NCBI RefSeq assembly: GCF_001405015.1
Contig: NZ_CYZX01000009.1
Span: forward strand, 62,001-126,000
Source: Clostridium disporicum
Lineage (GTDB): Bacteria > Bacillota > Clostridia > Clostridiales > Clostridiaceae
DNA: 64,000 nt
Direction of reading: 5' to 3'
The notes beneath the pieces are model-generated. The model was not told the DNA's origin, made no database searches, and saw nothing but the letters and a program-made list of their open reading frames with translations. Within the stretch, counting starts at the first letter, position 1, and every line of letters starts with the position of its first letter. Of this stretch, positions 1-9,690 are shown piece after piece. A program made the position numbers and the translations under genes.

Positions 1-709
1 GATGCTTTTCAGTATTTTGGTAGAATACCAAGACAAATTTTATTTGATAATATGAAAACTATAATAGATCGTAGCAAAACTAATTTTTCAAATGGTAAAT
101 TTAGTACAACATTTAAAAACACTTTTCAGAAGATTCCTAATTTAAATCTATTGCTTGCAGCGCATATAGCCGCAAAGCAAAGGGAATGTTGAAGCATTAT
201 CAAAACTAACTAATCGTTTAACTAGTTATAATGGAGAACTTGAAGATTATTATGAATTAGAAAATATAGTTGAATCATTTATGGAAGAAATCAGTAATAA
301 AGTTTCTCAAGCTACAGGTAAAATACCATTGGATCTACTTTCAAAAGATAAAGAGTGTTTTAAACCATTAACATCATTAAATATATTGAGTTCATATGTC
401 TATCGCGAAAAAGAATATAAAGTCACAAAAGAATCAATGATTAATTATAAAGGTAAAAAATACTCTGTTCTAACAAAATATATTGGCTTAAAACTTAATG
501 TTACTGAAACTAGCGATGGTAACATTATTATTTATTATAATAAAGATTTCATTCTATGTCTCTCACTAAGTGGTAATAAGTATAATTATAAATCAGGGCA
601 TATGTACAAAATTTTAAAATCTGATGCTTGCAAACATCTTTCTGATGATCAAATAAATGATTTCATTAAAGAAAATATCGCCTTAATTTACATATTATTA
701 GGAGGGTAA
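1..709 (+). pseudogene. istA: IS21-family transposase IstA remnant
   Basis: This is the C-terminal half of an IS21-type DDE transposase, cut by the window edge. Frame 1 reads a segment with ILFDNMKT, the usual context of the second catalytic Asp, up to a stop at 190-192. The homologous reading continues in another frame from about 180 with KGNVEA, the context of the catalytic Glu, and then runs to the stop at 709. A frameshift near 175-185 therefore splits the gene. The last 140 residues contain the TSLNILSSYVYREKEYKV region, like the C-terminal beta domain of IstA. It is followed after 54 bases by istB, the standard IS21 order. The frameshift means no active transposase. Confidence 0.8.
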
Positions 710-763
710 TAATAAATGTATGCAAAGCTTATAAATAATCTAGAAACATTTAAATTTTAAAAA

Positions 764-1360
764 ATGGCTTCTAAAATCCAAATAAGTGTAGCCGGCTTTT
801 CTTTTGTAAAGAGATCTGATGAATATAATTATAAATTTCGATCTTCAGCAAATAGATCTAAAATTCAATATTTATGCTTGTTAAGATTTATTAAAAAGAA
901 AGAAAATATATTATCTTACGGAACTACAGGTATTGTGAAAACACATTTAGCTACCTCTATCGGAATAGAAGCTACTAGTAAAAGATATCTTACTTATTTT
1001 ATTAGTTGTCATGATTTAATTCAGAATTTAAGAAATGCCTATAATGAAAATAGATTAGAAGCTATGCTGAAGCATTATAACAAATATAAAGTGCTTATTA
1101 TAGATGAAATTGGATATTTACCTATTGATTAATTATGGATTAATTTATTTTTTCAATTAATAACTAAAAGATATGAGCATAATTCAACAATAATAACAAC
1201 TAATCAGCTATTTAGTAAATGAGAGGATGTATTCTCGGATGCAACGTTAGCGAATACTATTTTTGATAGGCTTTTACACCATTCTCATATTATAAAAATT
1301 GTTGGACCTTCATATAGAACAAAAGATGTATATGAAACAATCCAACAAGAAAATAAATAA
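764..1360 (+). pseudogene. istB: IS21 helper ATPase IstB, broken by two stops
   Basis: IstB is the AAA+ ATPase that assists IS21 transposition. The reading frame shows LIIDEIGYLPID (Walker B), TIITTNQ and FDRLLHHSH, all characteristic of IstB. TAA at 1130-1132 and TGA at 1220-1222 interrupt the frame, which then ends at 1360. The Walker A loop reads GTTGIVKTHLATS, where the usual GxxGxGKT has lost its last glycine. The family is normally about 240-250 residues, so the N-terminus also looks eroded. The gene is dead, and it confirms the IS21 identity of the element. Confidence 0.85.
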
Positions 1361-1454
1361 CTATCAAATAATCATGCATTTTCATGTTGGAACTTTTCAC
1401 TATTTTAATGTTAACTTTTACACTCATGCAATAATCTAAATATTTGATAATATG

Positions 1455-1952
1455 CTATTCACCTAGTAATTTAAGTGGATAGTTATAGAATTTAGAATAA
1501 CATTTTAACATATATACCATATTTTTTATCATTAGCTTATTCCCTCCATGTAGCTCTAAATATTTAACCATTCTGTCTATTTTTTGATACATTTTATTAC
1601 TTCTTAAAGGTGTATAAAATGTGAGAAGTGAAACTTCCTTGCGAAAGAAATTTAACTTCTTATTTTTTTCTATATAAACTTTTGCTTAATCACTAAACTT
1701 GGCCACCGCTTCTAGTAATTTAGTTCAAATTTAAATAAGCGACTTAAGTATTAGAATAAGTGATAACTTCTACAATCTTTTTTATTCTAGAGTAAAAGTT
1801 CCGATTTCTCCTTCAGTTTTGAAAAATTTATCATATAAAACTCTGATTTCTGCAACTTTAAATTCTGGAACCTATATTCATTTATCCATGGGTCCGCTTT
1901 AAATTCAATATCTTCTAATATGACTCTAACAAATTTATTAAATAATATTCTC
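1455..1952 (-). pseudogene. decayed coding sequence, family not recognised
   Basis: The minus strand here reads protein-like sequence in pieces. One piece (about 1952 to 1795) contains VRVILEDIEFKADPW. A second (about 1715 to 1455) contains FFRKEVSLLTFYTPLRSN and ends at a stop at 1455-1457, with one internal TAA. The longest stretch from an ATG is only 45 codons (1592 to 1455). Amino-acid composition and codon use look coding, but frames change and stops intervene. I do not recognise the family. It lies between two insertion-sequence remnants and is probably a gene disrupted during their decay. Confidence 0.35.
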
Positions 1953-2085
1953 TATCTTTTAATATCTACAATATAAATATATAGTTAAAAATTTATCAAA
2001 TTACTTAAAGAATTCTTATTCATACTTTTCAACTCTGCTATTAATGTATTAAAATATACTATATTTTTATCTTGCTTTTAACAAG

Positions 2086-2460
2086 TTAATTTTTCATGGT
2101 ATTATACATAAATTTTAACCATTTAGTACTAAATCTAATAATCAAATTAGCCCTTGCTTCTCTAACCTTACTTACCTCTTGTACAATACAGCGTCATTGC
2201 ATTAACATATTTTTGATAAATAACTTCTTCAGCAGTAAAATGTGAAGCTAAACCTCTATTCACTAATGGTTTATATACGTAGGCTTTGATTATTACGTAC
2301 CTACTATTATTATCATCACCATAATTTGGATGTTATATGTATATTTAATATATTCAATTACTTTAACATGCGTATGAATAAATTCAATATCTATTCCTAT
2401 AATGTTTTTACTAATAGACTGCATTTCTATTGTACAACATGTAAGAACAGAACCTTCACC
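2086..2460 (-). pseudogene. IS66-family transposase remnant
   Basis: On the minus strand, fragments match the IS66 TnpC transposase in order. About 2430-2300 reads IEFIHTHVKVIEYIKYTY, like the zinc-binding region before the core. About 2284-2180 reads VYKPLVNRGLASHFT and IYQKYVNAM, the hallmark IS66 segment. About 2150-2086 reads FSTKWLKFMYNTMKN. Stops and frame changes separate the parts, and both ends of the roughly 500-residue protein are missing. This is a dead fragment just downstream of rmlB. Confidence 0.65.
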
Positions 2461-2627
2461 TTATAGTCTGAACTCCACTTACTCCCTTCCTAGATACTTT
2501 TTTAAACATAAATAAATTTCATCTACTATCTAATTTATATAGTGATAATGTATCATATATTCAAAATCTTATAAGATAATTATACTACCATCGCCTTGTT
2601 AATTTATAATTAATAAATATTAAGTAC

Positions 2628-3680
2628 CTATTTATATATTTGATTATAATAATTCATATAATCTCTCGAAGTAATATTATTCATCCATTCCTGATTATCT
2701 AAATACCATTGAATAGTTTTCTTTATTCCGACTTCAAAAGTAGTTTCTGGATACCAGCCTAATTCTTCTTTAATCTTAGTTGGGTCAATTCCATACCTTC
2801 TATCATGACCTTTTCTATCTTCAACATACTTAATTAAGTTTTCAGTAACTTCTTTATCTACATTTTCGTTTAAATAGCTTATTACAGTCTTAACTATTGT
2901 TATGTTAGTTCTCTCATTGTGTCCACCAACATTATAAACTTCACCAACTCTACCGTTGTTTATAACCATATCAATTGCCTTAGCATGATCTTCAACAAAC
3001 AACCAGTCTCTTATGTTCATACCATCACCGTATACTGGTAAATCCTTGTGTTGTAAACAGTTATTTATTAATAATGGTATTAACTTTTCTGGGAATTGGA
3101 ATGGTCCATAATTATTAGAACATCTTGTTATGTTCATTGGCATTTTATATGTATCATAGTAAGCCTTAACCATTAAATCTGATCCTGCTTTACTTGATGA
3201 ATATGGACTATGAGGATCTAATGGAGTAGTTTCCATAAAGTATCCTGTTTCTCCTAATGAACCATAAACTTCATCAGTTGATACATGTAAGAACTTAACT
3301 CCTTCTTTCCAAGTTCCATCTTCATTTTCCCATGCATTCTTAGCACAATTTAAAAGATTAACAGTTCCCATGACATTTGTCTTAGCAAATACTTCTGGTT
3401 CTCTGATGCTTCTATCAACGTGAGATTCAGCTGCAAAATGAGCAACATAATCTATTTCATATTTTTCAAAAAGTTCAGCTACTAATTTTGAATCACATAT
3501 ATCTCCTTGAACAAATATATGTCTTTCGTTCCCTTCAATTGATTTAAGATTTTCTAAATTTCCTGCATAAGTTAATTTATCTAAATTTATTATTCTTATA
3601 TCATTATATTTATTTAACATATATAAAACGAAGTTAGATCCTATAAATCCAGCTCCACCAGTTACTAAATAAGTTTTCAT
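2628..3680 (-). CDS. rmlB: dTDP-glucose 4,6-dehydratase RmlB
   Basis: RmlB carries out the second step of dTDP-L-rhamnose synthesis, converting dTDP-glucose to dTDP-4-keto-6-deoxyglucose with bound NAD in the cytoplasm. The 350-residue protein is a full-length extended SDR. It has the Rossmann motif GGAGFIG (residues 8-14), the STDEVYG motif (134-140) holding the Thr-Asp-Glu catalytic triplet, and YSSSK (Tyr160/Lys164). The start has a GGGGAG site upstream. It is the last gene of the rmlA-C-D-B block and of the 17-kb polysaccharide operon. Nothing is missing from the active site. Confidence 0.95.
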   Translation of the reverse strand: MKTYLVTGGAGFIGSNFVLYMLNKYNDIRIINLDKLTYAGNLENLKSIEGNERHIFVQGDICDSKLVAELFEKYEIDYVAHFAAESHVDRSIREPEVFAKTNVMGTVNLLNCAKNAWENEDGTWKEGVKFLHVSTDEVYGSLGETGYFMETTPLDPHSPYSSSKAGSDLMVKAYYDTYKMPMNITRCSNNYGPFQFPEKLIPLLINNCLQHKDLPVYGDGMNIRDWLFVEDHAKAIDMVINNGRVGEVYNVGGHNERTNITIVKTVISYLNENVDKEVTENLIKYVEDRKGHDRRYGIDPTKIKEELGWYPETTFEVGIKKTIQWYLDNQEWMNNITSRDYMNYYNQIYK

Positions 3681-3707
3681 TAAATTTGCTCCCCTTCTAT
3701 AAATAGA

Positions 3708-4601
3708 TTATTTCTCTACATTGCTCATAAATGACTTTAAAGCATCTTTCCAGTCTCTCATTTCATCTCCAATAGTGCATCTTAGCATCATATTATCTAG
3801 GGATGAATATTCTGGCCTTTTTGCTGCATTTGGATTCATTACTTTGTACTCTTCTGATGTACATGGATTAACTTTACAATTTCTACCTGAAAGTTTCATT
3901 ATTTCACTTGCAAAGTCATACCAGCTACATTCCCCTTTTCCAGTACAGTGATATACACCATACTCTTCAGTTTCTATAAGCTTTAATATTTCATAGGCTA
4001 AGTCATTTGCATGAGTTGGATTTCCAAGTTGATCATTTACTACGCTTATTTCATCCTTCATATTTCCTAATTTCATCATAGTGTATACAAAATTATGTCC
4101 AATATATCCATAAAGCCATGCAGTTCTTACTATATAGTATTTTGAAGAGAATTCTCTTACATACTCTTCTCCTAAAAGCTTAGTTTTTCCATACACACTA
4201 TATGGTGCAGTTAAATCGAATTCTGTTAATGCTCTCTCTCCAACTCCACTAAATACATAATCAGTAGATACTTGTACTAATTTTGCTCCTATCTCTTCAC
4301 AAACTATAGCTAAATTTCTAGGCCCAATAGCATTTATTTTAAAAGCTAAATCTTGATTACTCTCACAACCATCAACATTTGTTGCTGCAGCACAATTTAT
4401 AACTACATCTGGTTTAATCTCTGATAAAACTGTTTTTACTTGTTGTAAATTAGTTATATCCAATTTATCTACATCTAAAGCAAATACCTTAGAAGTTTTT
4501 ATTTCATTTGATACTTCTCCAATTTCAGCACTACCTGTTGCTATAATTCTTTGAAGCTCATTTCCTAATTGTCCATTAGAACCTGTGATTAATATTTTCA
4601 T
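3708..4601 (-). CDS. rmlD: dTDP-4-dehydrorhamnose reductase RmlD
   Basis: RmlD catalyses the final reduction to dTDP-L-rhamnose, using NAD(P)H. The 297-residue protein is full length for the family. It starts with the Rossmann motif GSNGQLG (7-13) and has the VSTDYVF and YGKTK motifs of the SDR active site. It has a good GAGGGGT ribosome site and lies 9 bases after rmlC and 27 bases before rmlB, all co-directional, so it is surely co-transcribed. The product would supply rhamnosyltransferases encoded in the same operon. Confidence 0.93.
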   Translation of the reverse strand: MKILITGSNGQLGNELQRIIATGSAEIGEVSNEIKTSKVFALDVDKLDITNLQQVKTVLSEIKPDVVINCAAATNVDGCESNQDLAFKINAIGPRNLAIVCEEIGAKLVQVSTDYVFSGVGERALTEFDLTAPYSVYGKTKLLGEEYVREFSSKYYIVRTAWLYGYIGHNFVYTMMKLGNMKDEISVVNDQLGNPTHANDLAYEILKLIETEEYGVYHCTGKGECSWYDFASEIMKLSGRNCKVNPCTSEEYKVMNPNAAKRPEYSSLDNMMLRCTIGDEMRDWKDALKSFMSNVEK

Positions 4602-4610
4602 ATCTACTAC

Positions 4611-5186
4611 CTACCCCTCATACACAAAAGGTAAATCTAATTCTCTAAACTTCCTTTGCTTTTTATCTTTTTCTGATAATAGTAATTCGTCTATTCCATC
4701 TAATGGCCATTGTATATTTACGTCTTCATCATTCCATAATAGTCCACTATCATACTCTGGAGCATAGAAATCTGTACATTTATAATTAAATGTAGCAACT
4801 TCAGATAATACTACAAAACCATGAGCAAAACCTTCAGGAACATAAAATTGTCTCTTATTCTCAGAACTTAAATAAACGCCTTCCCATTGTCCATAAGTAG
4901 GTGATCCCTTTCTTAAATCAACAGCTACATCCCAAACTTCACCTTCAGTACATCTGACAAGTTTTCCTTGAGTATGTTTAGTTTGAAAGTGTAATCCTCT
5001 TAATACACCTTTTTTAGATCTCGATTCATTATCTTGAACAAAAGTCATAGTTAACCCAGCTTCATTAAAAGCTTGCTTATTATAACTTTCCATAAAATAT
5101 CCTCTATTATCTCCAAAAACTTTTGGTTCAATTATATAAAGGTCTGGTATTTTTGTTTCAATAAATTTAAAGTTTCCTACTTCCAT
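4611..5186 (-). CDS. rmlC: dTDP-4-dehydrorhamnose 3,5-epimerase RmlC
   Basis: RmlC epimerises C3 and C5 of the keto-sugar made by RmlB. It is a cupin enzyme of 191 residues. VLRGLHFQ carries the catalytic His region, followed by DVAVDLRKGSPTYGQW and the FVPEGFAHGF-type cupin strand (here YVPEGFAHGF). I choose the ATG at 5186 rather than an in-frame TTG 15 bases upstream, because GAGGAG at the end of rmlA sits 7 bases before it. With this start the gene begins 4 bases after the rmlA stop, consistent with translational coupling. Confidence 0.93.
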   Translation of the reverse strand: MEVGNFKFIETKIPDLYIIEPKVFGDNRGYFMESYNKQAFNEAGLTMTFVQDNESRSKKGVLRGLHFQTKHTQGKLVRCTEGEVWDVAVDLRKGSPTYGQWEGVYLSSENKRQFYVPEGFAHGFVVLSEVATFNYKCTDFYAPEYDSGLLWNDEDVNIQWPLDGIDELLLSEKDKKQRKFRELDLPFVYEG

Positions 5187-5190
5187 TTCT

Positions 5191-6057
5191 CTACTCCTCA
5201 ATAACTTCCATTAAATATTTTCCGTATCCTGTTTTCATTAATGGTCCAGCTAATTCTCTAACTTGCTCCTTAGAAATCCATCCTTTTCTATAAGCAATTT
5301 CCTCTAAGCAAGCAATATATGTACCTTGAGTAGTTTGAACTGCTTCAACAAAGTTTGATGCTTTAAGCATAGAATCATGAGTGCCTGTGTCAAGCCAAGC
5401 CATTCCTCTACCTAATAAATTTACTGTTAAGCTACCTTCTTCCATGTAAACTTTATTTAAATCAGTTATTTCTAATTCTCCTCTAAATGATGGCTTTAAA
5501 GCTTTAGCCTTTTCTACAACTGAATTATCATAGAAGTAAAGTCCTGGCACAGCATACTTAGACTTTGGATGTTCTGGCTTCTCTTCTAAAGATGTAACTT
5601 TTCCCTTTTCATCAAATCCAACAACTCCAAATGCTCTAGGATCTTGTACATAATATCCAAATACTTGAGCTCCTATTTCTAATGCAGCTGCTTCTTTTAA
5701 ATGAGAGCTAAAGTTTTGTCCATAAAAAATATTATCACCTAAAATCATAGCTACACTATCGTTACCTATGAATTCTTCTCCAATAATAAATGCTTCAGCT
5801 AGTCCGTTTGGAGCTTCTTGAATAGCATACTCAATATTTAATCCAAATTCGGAACCATCTCTAAATAACTCTTTAAAATTAACTATATCTCTCGGTGTTG
5901 ATATTATTAATATATCCTTTATTCCTGCTAACATTAATACTGACATTGGATAGTATATCATTGGCTTATCATATATCGGCACCATTTGTTTTGACATTGC
6001 TTTTGTTACTGGATACAGTCTAGTACCAGATCCACCTGCTAAAATTATTCCTTTCAT
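5191..6057 (-). CDS. rmlA: glucose-1-phosphate thymidylyltransferase RmlA
   Basis: RmlA makes dTDP-glucose from dTTP and glucose-1-phosphate, the entry step to dTDP-L-rhamnose. The 288 residues match the usual length. The nucleotide-binding signature GGSGTRLYPVT (8-18) and KQMVPIYDKPMIYYP follow at the N-terminus, and EKPEHPKSKYAVPGLYFYD lies mid-protein. RBS is GGGGAGG. A 99-base gap separates it from the flippase gene upstream, the largest gap in the operon. A TATAAT-like hexamer lies in that gap but without a good -35, so an internal promoter is possible and unproven. Confidence 0.95.
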   Translation of the reverse strand: MKGIILAGGSGTRLYPVTKAMSKQMVPIYDKPMIYYPMSVLMLAGIKDILIISTPRDIVNFKELFRDGSEFGLNIEYAIQEAPNGLAEAFIIGEEFIGNDSVAMILGDNIFYGQNFSSHLKEAAALEIGAQVFGYYVQDPRAFGVVGFDEKGKVTSLEEKPEHPKSKYAVPGLYFYDNSVVEKAKALKPSFRGELEITDLNKVYMEEGSLTVNLLGRGMAWLDTGTHDSMLKASNFVEAVQTTQGTYIACLEEIAYRKGWISKEQVRELAGPLMKTGYGKYLMEVIEE

Positions 6058-6156
6058 ATAATCCTCCCCTATCTTTATTAATTATACTTTTATAAATTAT
6101 CCGATTAATCATTTTTATTTATATATTTAAAATATATTTATCTAGTAAAATGTATA

Positions 6157-7614
6157 TTATTTATTCTTAGGTAATATTCTAATACTTTTTAGTATTAAAA
6201 TAATATTTTCATCTTTTGTAAAAATTAATACAGAAAAATACAAAGTACTACATAACATTATAATTAATATCATAGTAATCATCCAATTTATATTAAGAAC
6301 TTTTATTCCAATACTAATAACTATAAACCCCAAAGATAATATTGAATATTTTAATATGTCTTTATTAAACAAACTTATATTTACTAACATTTTTTTTCTT
6401 ACATAGTAATATTCTAATAATATTAGAATTATGTTAGCAATTAATGTTGTTCCTATAGCTGTATAGATATTAAACATTCCTGAGACTATTAATAATACCT
6501 TGCATACTAAATTTAATATTCCTGAGACAAATAACATCTTTATAAGACTTTTTTCTTTTCTTTGAATATAAATCACTTGATTAGCCAATATATAATCTAC
6601 CCCAATTGTTAACATATATATAGCAAAAATTCTTAAAAGATTTCCTGTATTTTCAAATTCGATTCCCCCATATAAAAACATTATTCTATCTGATAAAATA
6701 AAAATTCCTACTGCTGTAGGTATTAAAATCATAAAAAATAACTTTACTATTTTATTTACCATATCTATATATTTTACATTATCATTATTTCCTAAATAAT
6801 TAGATATTCTAGGTAAAGTAACCGTAATTATAGATATCATCATCGTATTTATCATTATCATTATCGAATTTGCAGTTGAATAGAACGCAACATCAGTTTT
6901 ACTAATTACTTGACCTAATAAAATAATATCTAACTGGGTAAAAAGCACATTAGCATTACTAATTAATACTCCCAAGAACATTGGTTTAATGTATTTTAAG
7001 AAGAATAAATTTTTAAAGTTAAATTTTATTTTTCTTTTTATATATACATAGCTAACAATATTATTAAAAAAAGTGCTTAAAACCATTAATTTAACATATA
7101 AAGTAAAATCGCATTTCTTTTTTATAACACAAAATACTATAATTAAATATATTATTTTTATTGCCATAGTTTTTATAGTAATAAAATCATAATTTTCTAA
7201 CGCTTCATTAGCCCATTCAATATAAAAAATATTAGATATAAAATTTGAAGACATTATTATAAATATTAAGTATAACTCTTTATCATTTGAATATACTTTA
7301 TTAACTGTAATTAAGTATCCTACTAAAGTAATTATTGTTGTTAATGTTGTTACACAAAATAAGTTTGTAAATATTATAGATAATCTCTCTTTATCCTCTC
7401 TAATCCTACTTAATTCTCTTACTGCAAATTGATAAACTCCAAAATTAGCAAAAATAAAAAAGTATCCAAAGACTGATTGAGCAAAATTAATATTTCCTAA
7501 CATTTCAGCTCCAAGAGTTCTAATTATATATGGACCTAAAAAAATTGGTATTCCAATATTAAATATATTTAATATAAATTTAAATGCAATATTTTTACCT
7601 ACTGACTTTTCCAT
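6157..7614 (-). CDS. wzx: Wzx-type polysaccharide flippase
   Basis: This is a predicted membrane translocase that flips undecaprenyl-linked repeat units to the outside. The 485-residue protein is hydrophobic throughout, with about 12-14 membrane spans. Its N-terminus (GPYIIRTLGAEMLGNINFAQS) is typical of the MATE-like PST/RfbX family, with a cytoplasmic segment FAVRELSRIREDKERLS. The family is recognised by layout and this motif rather than by catalytic residues. Its neighbours, a Wzy-like polymerase and glycosyltransferases, support the role. The substrate cannot be deduced. RBS GGAGG lies 5 bases upstream. Confidence 0.85.
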   Translation of the reverse strand: MEKSVGKNIAFKFILNIFNIGIPIFLGPYIIRTLGAEMLGNINFAQSVFGYFFIFANFGVYQFAVRELSRIREDKERLSIIFTNLFCVTTLTTIITLVGYLITVNKVYSNDKELYLIFIIMSSNFISNIFYIEWANEALENYDFITIKTMAIKIIYLIIVFCVIKKKCDFTLYVKLMVLSTFFNNIVSYVYIKRKIKFNFKNLFFLKYIKPMFLGVLISNANVLFTQLDIILLGQVISKTDVAFYSTANSIMIMINTMMISIITVTLPRISNYLGNNDNVKYIDMVNKIVKLFFMILIPTAVGIFILSDRIMFLYGGIEFENTGNLLRIFAIYMLTIGVDYILANQVIYIQRKEKSLIKMLFVSGILNLVCKVLLIVSGMFNIYTAIGTTLIANIILILLEYYYVRKKMLVNISLFNKDILKYSILSLGFIVISIGIKVLNINWMITMILIIMLCSTLYFSVLIFTKDENIILILKSIRILPKNK

Positions 7615-7627
7615 CTTTCCTCCAATA

Positions 7628-8347
7628 CTATTTTACATCCTTTATTCTTTTTATCCATATAATGTATGACTTCAATATCATTGGAACTTGTACAGTTATT
7701 ATTGATATCAAAAATAATATTGCAATATTAGAACCTATAAAATAATCACTTACAAATATTATAGGAAAAATTAATGCATAATTAGGATAATGAACAAATT
7801 GAAATACAACTCTTTTTAATATACTCAACCTAGATCCTTTATAAATAGCTCCCTTTTGTATTTCCTCTTCCATTTTAACTTTATAAATTACTTCGAAAGC
7901 ATACAAATTTCTAAATATCCCATCAATGGATATTAGTATTATTGTTAAAACTAACACAAAAGCAATATTATATCTATTCAATGATATTAAAGATATAGCA
8001 AATGATATGTTAAAAAGCGGGTGATTTAATATGTGTGCAGAATAATCTATTTCAGTTCCAAATTTAGAGAATTGTTTTTTTATTCTAGCCACTTCTCCAT
8101 CTGAACAATCTAATATATACCACATATGTATAAAAACTATTCCCAACATTTTCAATATTATACTATTAATCGAAAATAATATTGCTCCTATTATTCCTGA
8201 TAAAATCATCATTATTGTTATTTCATTAGGAGTGAATTTTTTTGTTAAAAACCACTTTGTTATTATAGGTGAAATACTCGTTGCATATGCATCTACAATA
8301 GTTTCATTTTGCCCTTGATATTTTTCTCTTATTTCTCTATATTTCAT
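7628..8347 (-). CDS. CDP-alcohol phosphatidyltransferase-family enzyme
   Basis: Members of this membrane family transfer a phosphoalcohol from a CDP-linked donor. The 239-residue protein shows the signature DCSDGEVARI...FGTEIDYSAH at about residues 81-106, with roughly six hydrophobic segments. The usual pattern D-x2-DG-x2-AR-x8-G-x3-D-x3-D is kept except that the last Asp is His. A His at this place may mark a subgroup associated with polysaccharide loci, but I cannot verify that here. Sitting between flippase and polymerase genes, it may add a phosphoalcohol decoration or a phosphodiester link to the glycan. No CDP-alcohol synthesis gene is in the window, so the donor is unknown. Confidence 0.75.
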   Translation of the reverse strand: MKYREIREKYQGQNETIVDAYATSISPIITKWFLTKKFTPNEITIMMILSGIIGAILFSINSIILKMLGIVFIHMWYILDCSDGEVARIKKQFSKFGTEIDYSAHILNHPLFNISFAISLISLNRYNIAFVLVLTIILISIDGIFRNLYAFEVIYKVKMEEEIQKGAIYKGSRLSILKRVVFQFVHYPNYALIFPIIFVSDYFIGSNIAILFLISIITVQVPMILKSYIIWIKRIKDVK

Positions 8348-8370
8348 TACTTCTCACCATTTCACTTAAT

Positions 8371-9690
8371 TTATTTGCCTAACAATTTATATATAGTTTT
8401 AATACTATATAATTCATCTTCTGATTCTAAAAAAAGATACGATTTATTTATTATTAATAGTGGGTAAAATATAATAAATAGTCTATCAAAACTATATAAG
8501 TATGGGTTAGTTGCATTAGCTATTAACATACATGTCAATCCAACTAATGAACAATACATATCATTTCTATTCTTTTTATCAATTTTTATTATTCTGATCG
8601 CTATTATAATTATCCAGAAAAATTGTGATGCATATATAATTAAACCAATAATCCCCCTTTGCATAAGTAATGCAAAATAACTTAATTCATACATTCCTTC
8701 TACATCTGATCTAATAACATTTAAGGCATTTGCGCCGTCCCCCCATCCTAAAATGGGTTTTTGCTTCCATGTATAAATTAAATCCTCTAATTGTTCTACT
8801 CTAATTTTTGCACCTGGATCAATATTACCATTTTCATCTGCTACTTGTTCGACCCTAAATGAACTAACTATTTTATCTGCTATCTTGCTAATATCAATTT
8901 TCATTATGCTAAGTAAAATTGCTAAAAGTAGTGTTCCTATTATACAAATAGCTAGAACTCTTTTTGCTATTATTTTACAATTAGGTATATTCCCTAAATA
9001 TCCATATAAAATAACTAGTATTGGTGATATTCCTATTATTAATAAAAATATAGTTCTAGCTGAAATTATTGCACTTAAAATCGAAAGTAATGATGCTGTT
9101 AAAGCAATATTCTTAATCTTTTTATTCTCTTCAATAAAAAATAAAGTAAATACATAAGGAAATAAAAACATTAAGTACGATAAATTCTCTGTAGTTATTT
9201 TAGTAAAGCCTAAATTTATTCCACCAACATTCGCTTTAATAAATGGAAATATCTCTGGATTAATAAACGGAAATATATCATTTATTATAAAGAAATAAAC
9301 TAGATTATATACTCCAATTATTATCGTTGTATAAATTATTATCTTGTTTATTAAATTATAATATATACTATTAGAAACACTCATTATAAAAGCAAAAAAT
9401 ATACATGGTCCAATTATATTTACAACTAAAAAATTAGTAGCTCCCGGATTTCCGTTTATAAATGAGATACTCATTGAAACTATACTCATCCCAATATAAA
9501 TAACAAACCACCAAAATACTTTTTTATTTATTTTAATCTCATATCTTTTCAAGAATACATAATATAATGAAATAAAGAATAAAACTATTGTAATTGCAAT
9601 TTTAACCCGCATAAGATTAGCAGGGGCAAACATCATCAAGAACAATAGTATACTAATAATTATTGCTAAAAGTTTTTCTTTACTTTTCAT
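8371..9690 (-). CDS. wzy: Wzy-like O-antigen/capsule polymerase
   Basis: This is a predicted integral membrane polymerase joining repeat units on the outer face of the membrane. The 439 residues form about 10-12 membrane spans, with a large extracytoplasmic loop around residues 270-340. The loop is followed by PILGWGDGANAL, resembling the conserved region of O-antigen ligase/polymerase (Wzy_C) proteins. The start overlaps the upstream glycosyltransferase stop by 11 bases, with GGGG as ribosome site. Wzy and WaaL-type ligases share this fold. Its place next to wzx favours polymerase. Confidence 0.75.
   Translation of the reverse strand: MKSKEKLLAIIISILLFLMMFAPANLMRVKIAITIVLFFISLYYVFLKRYEIKINKKVFWWFVIYIGMSIVSMSISFINGNPGATNFLVVNIIGPCIFFAFIMSVSNSIYYNLINKIIIYTTIIIGVYNLVYFFIINDIFPFINPEIFPFIKANVGGINLGFTKITTENLSYLMFLFPYVFTLFFIEENKKIKNIALTASLLSILSAIISARTIFLLIIGISPILVILYGYLGNIPNCKIIAKRVLAICIIGTLLLAILLSIMKIDISKIADKIVSSFRVEQVADENGNIDPGAKIRVEQLEDLIYTWKQKPILGWGDGANALNVIRSDVEGMYELSYFALLMQRGIIGLIIYASQFFWIIIIAIRIIKIDKKNRNDMYCSLVGLTCMLIANATNPYLYSFDRLFIIFYPLLIINKSYLFLESEDELYSIKTIYKLLGK

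Larger units (their letters stand above)
1361..2627. other. long gene-poor stretch with IS and gene debris
   Basis: No intact gene is seen over about 1.27 kb. The stretch carries the decayed unrecognised gene and the IS66 fragment listed separately, in very AT-rich DNA. I see no convincing rho-independent terminator after rmlB (2628), which reads toward this region, so the end of the long polysaccharide transcript is undefined here. Confidence 0.6.
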
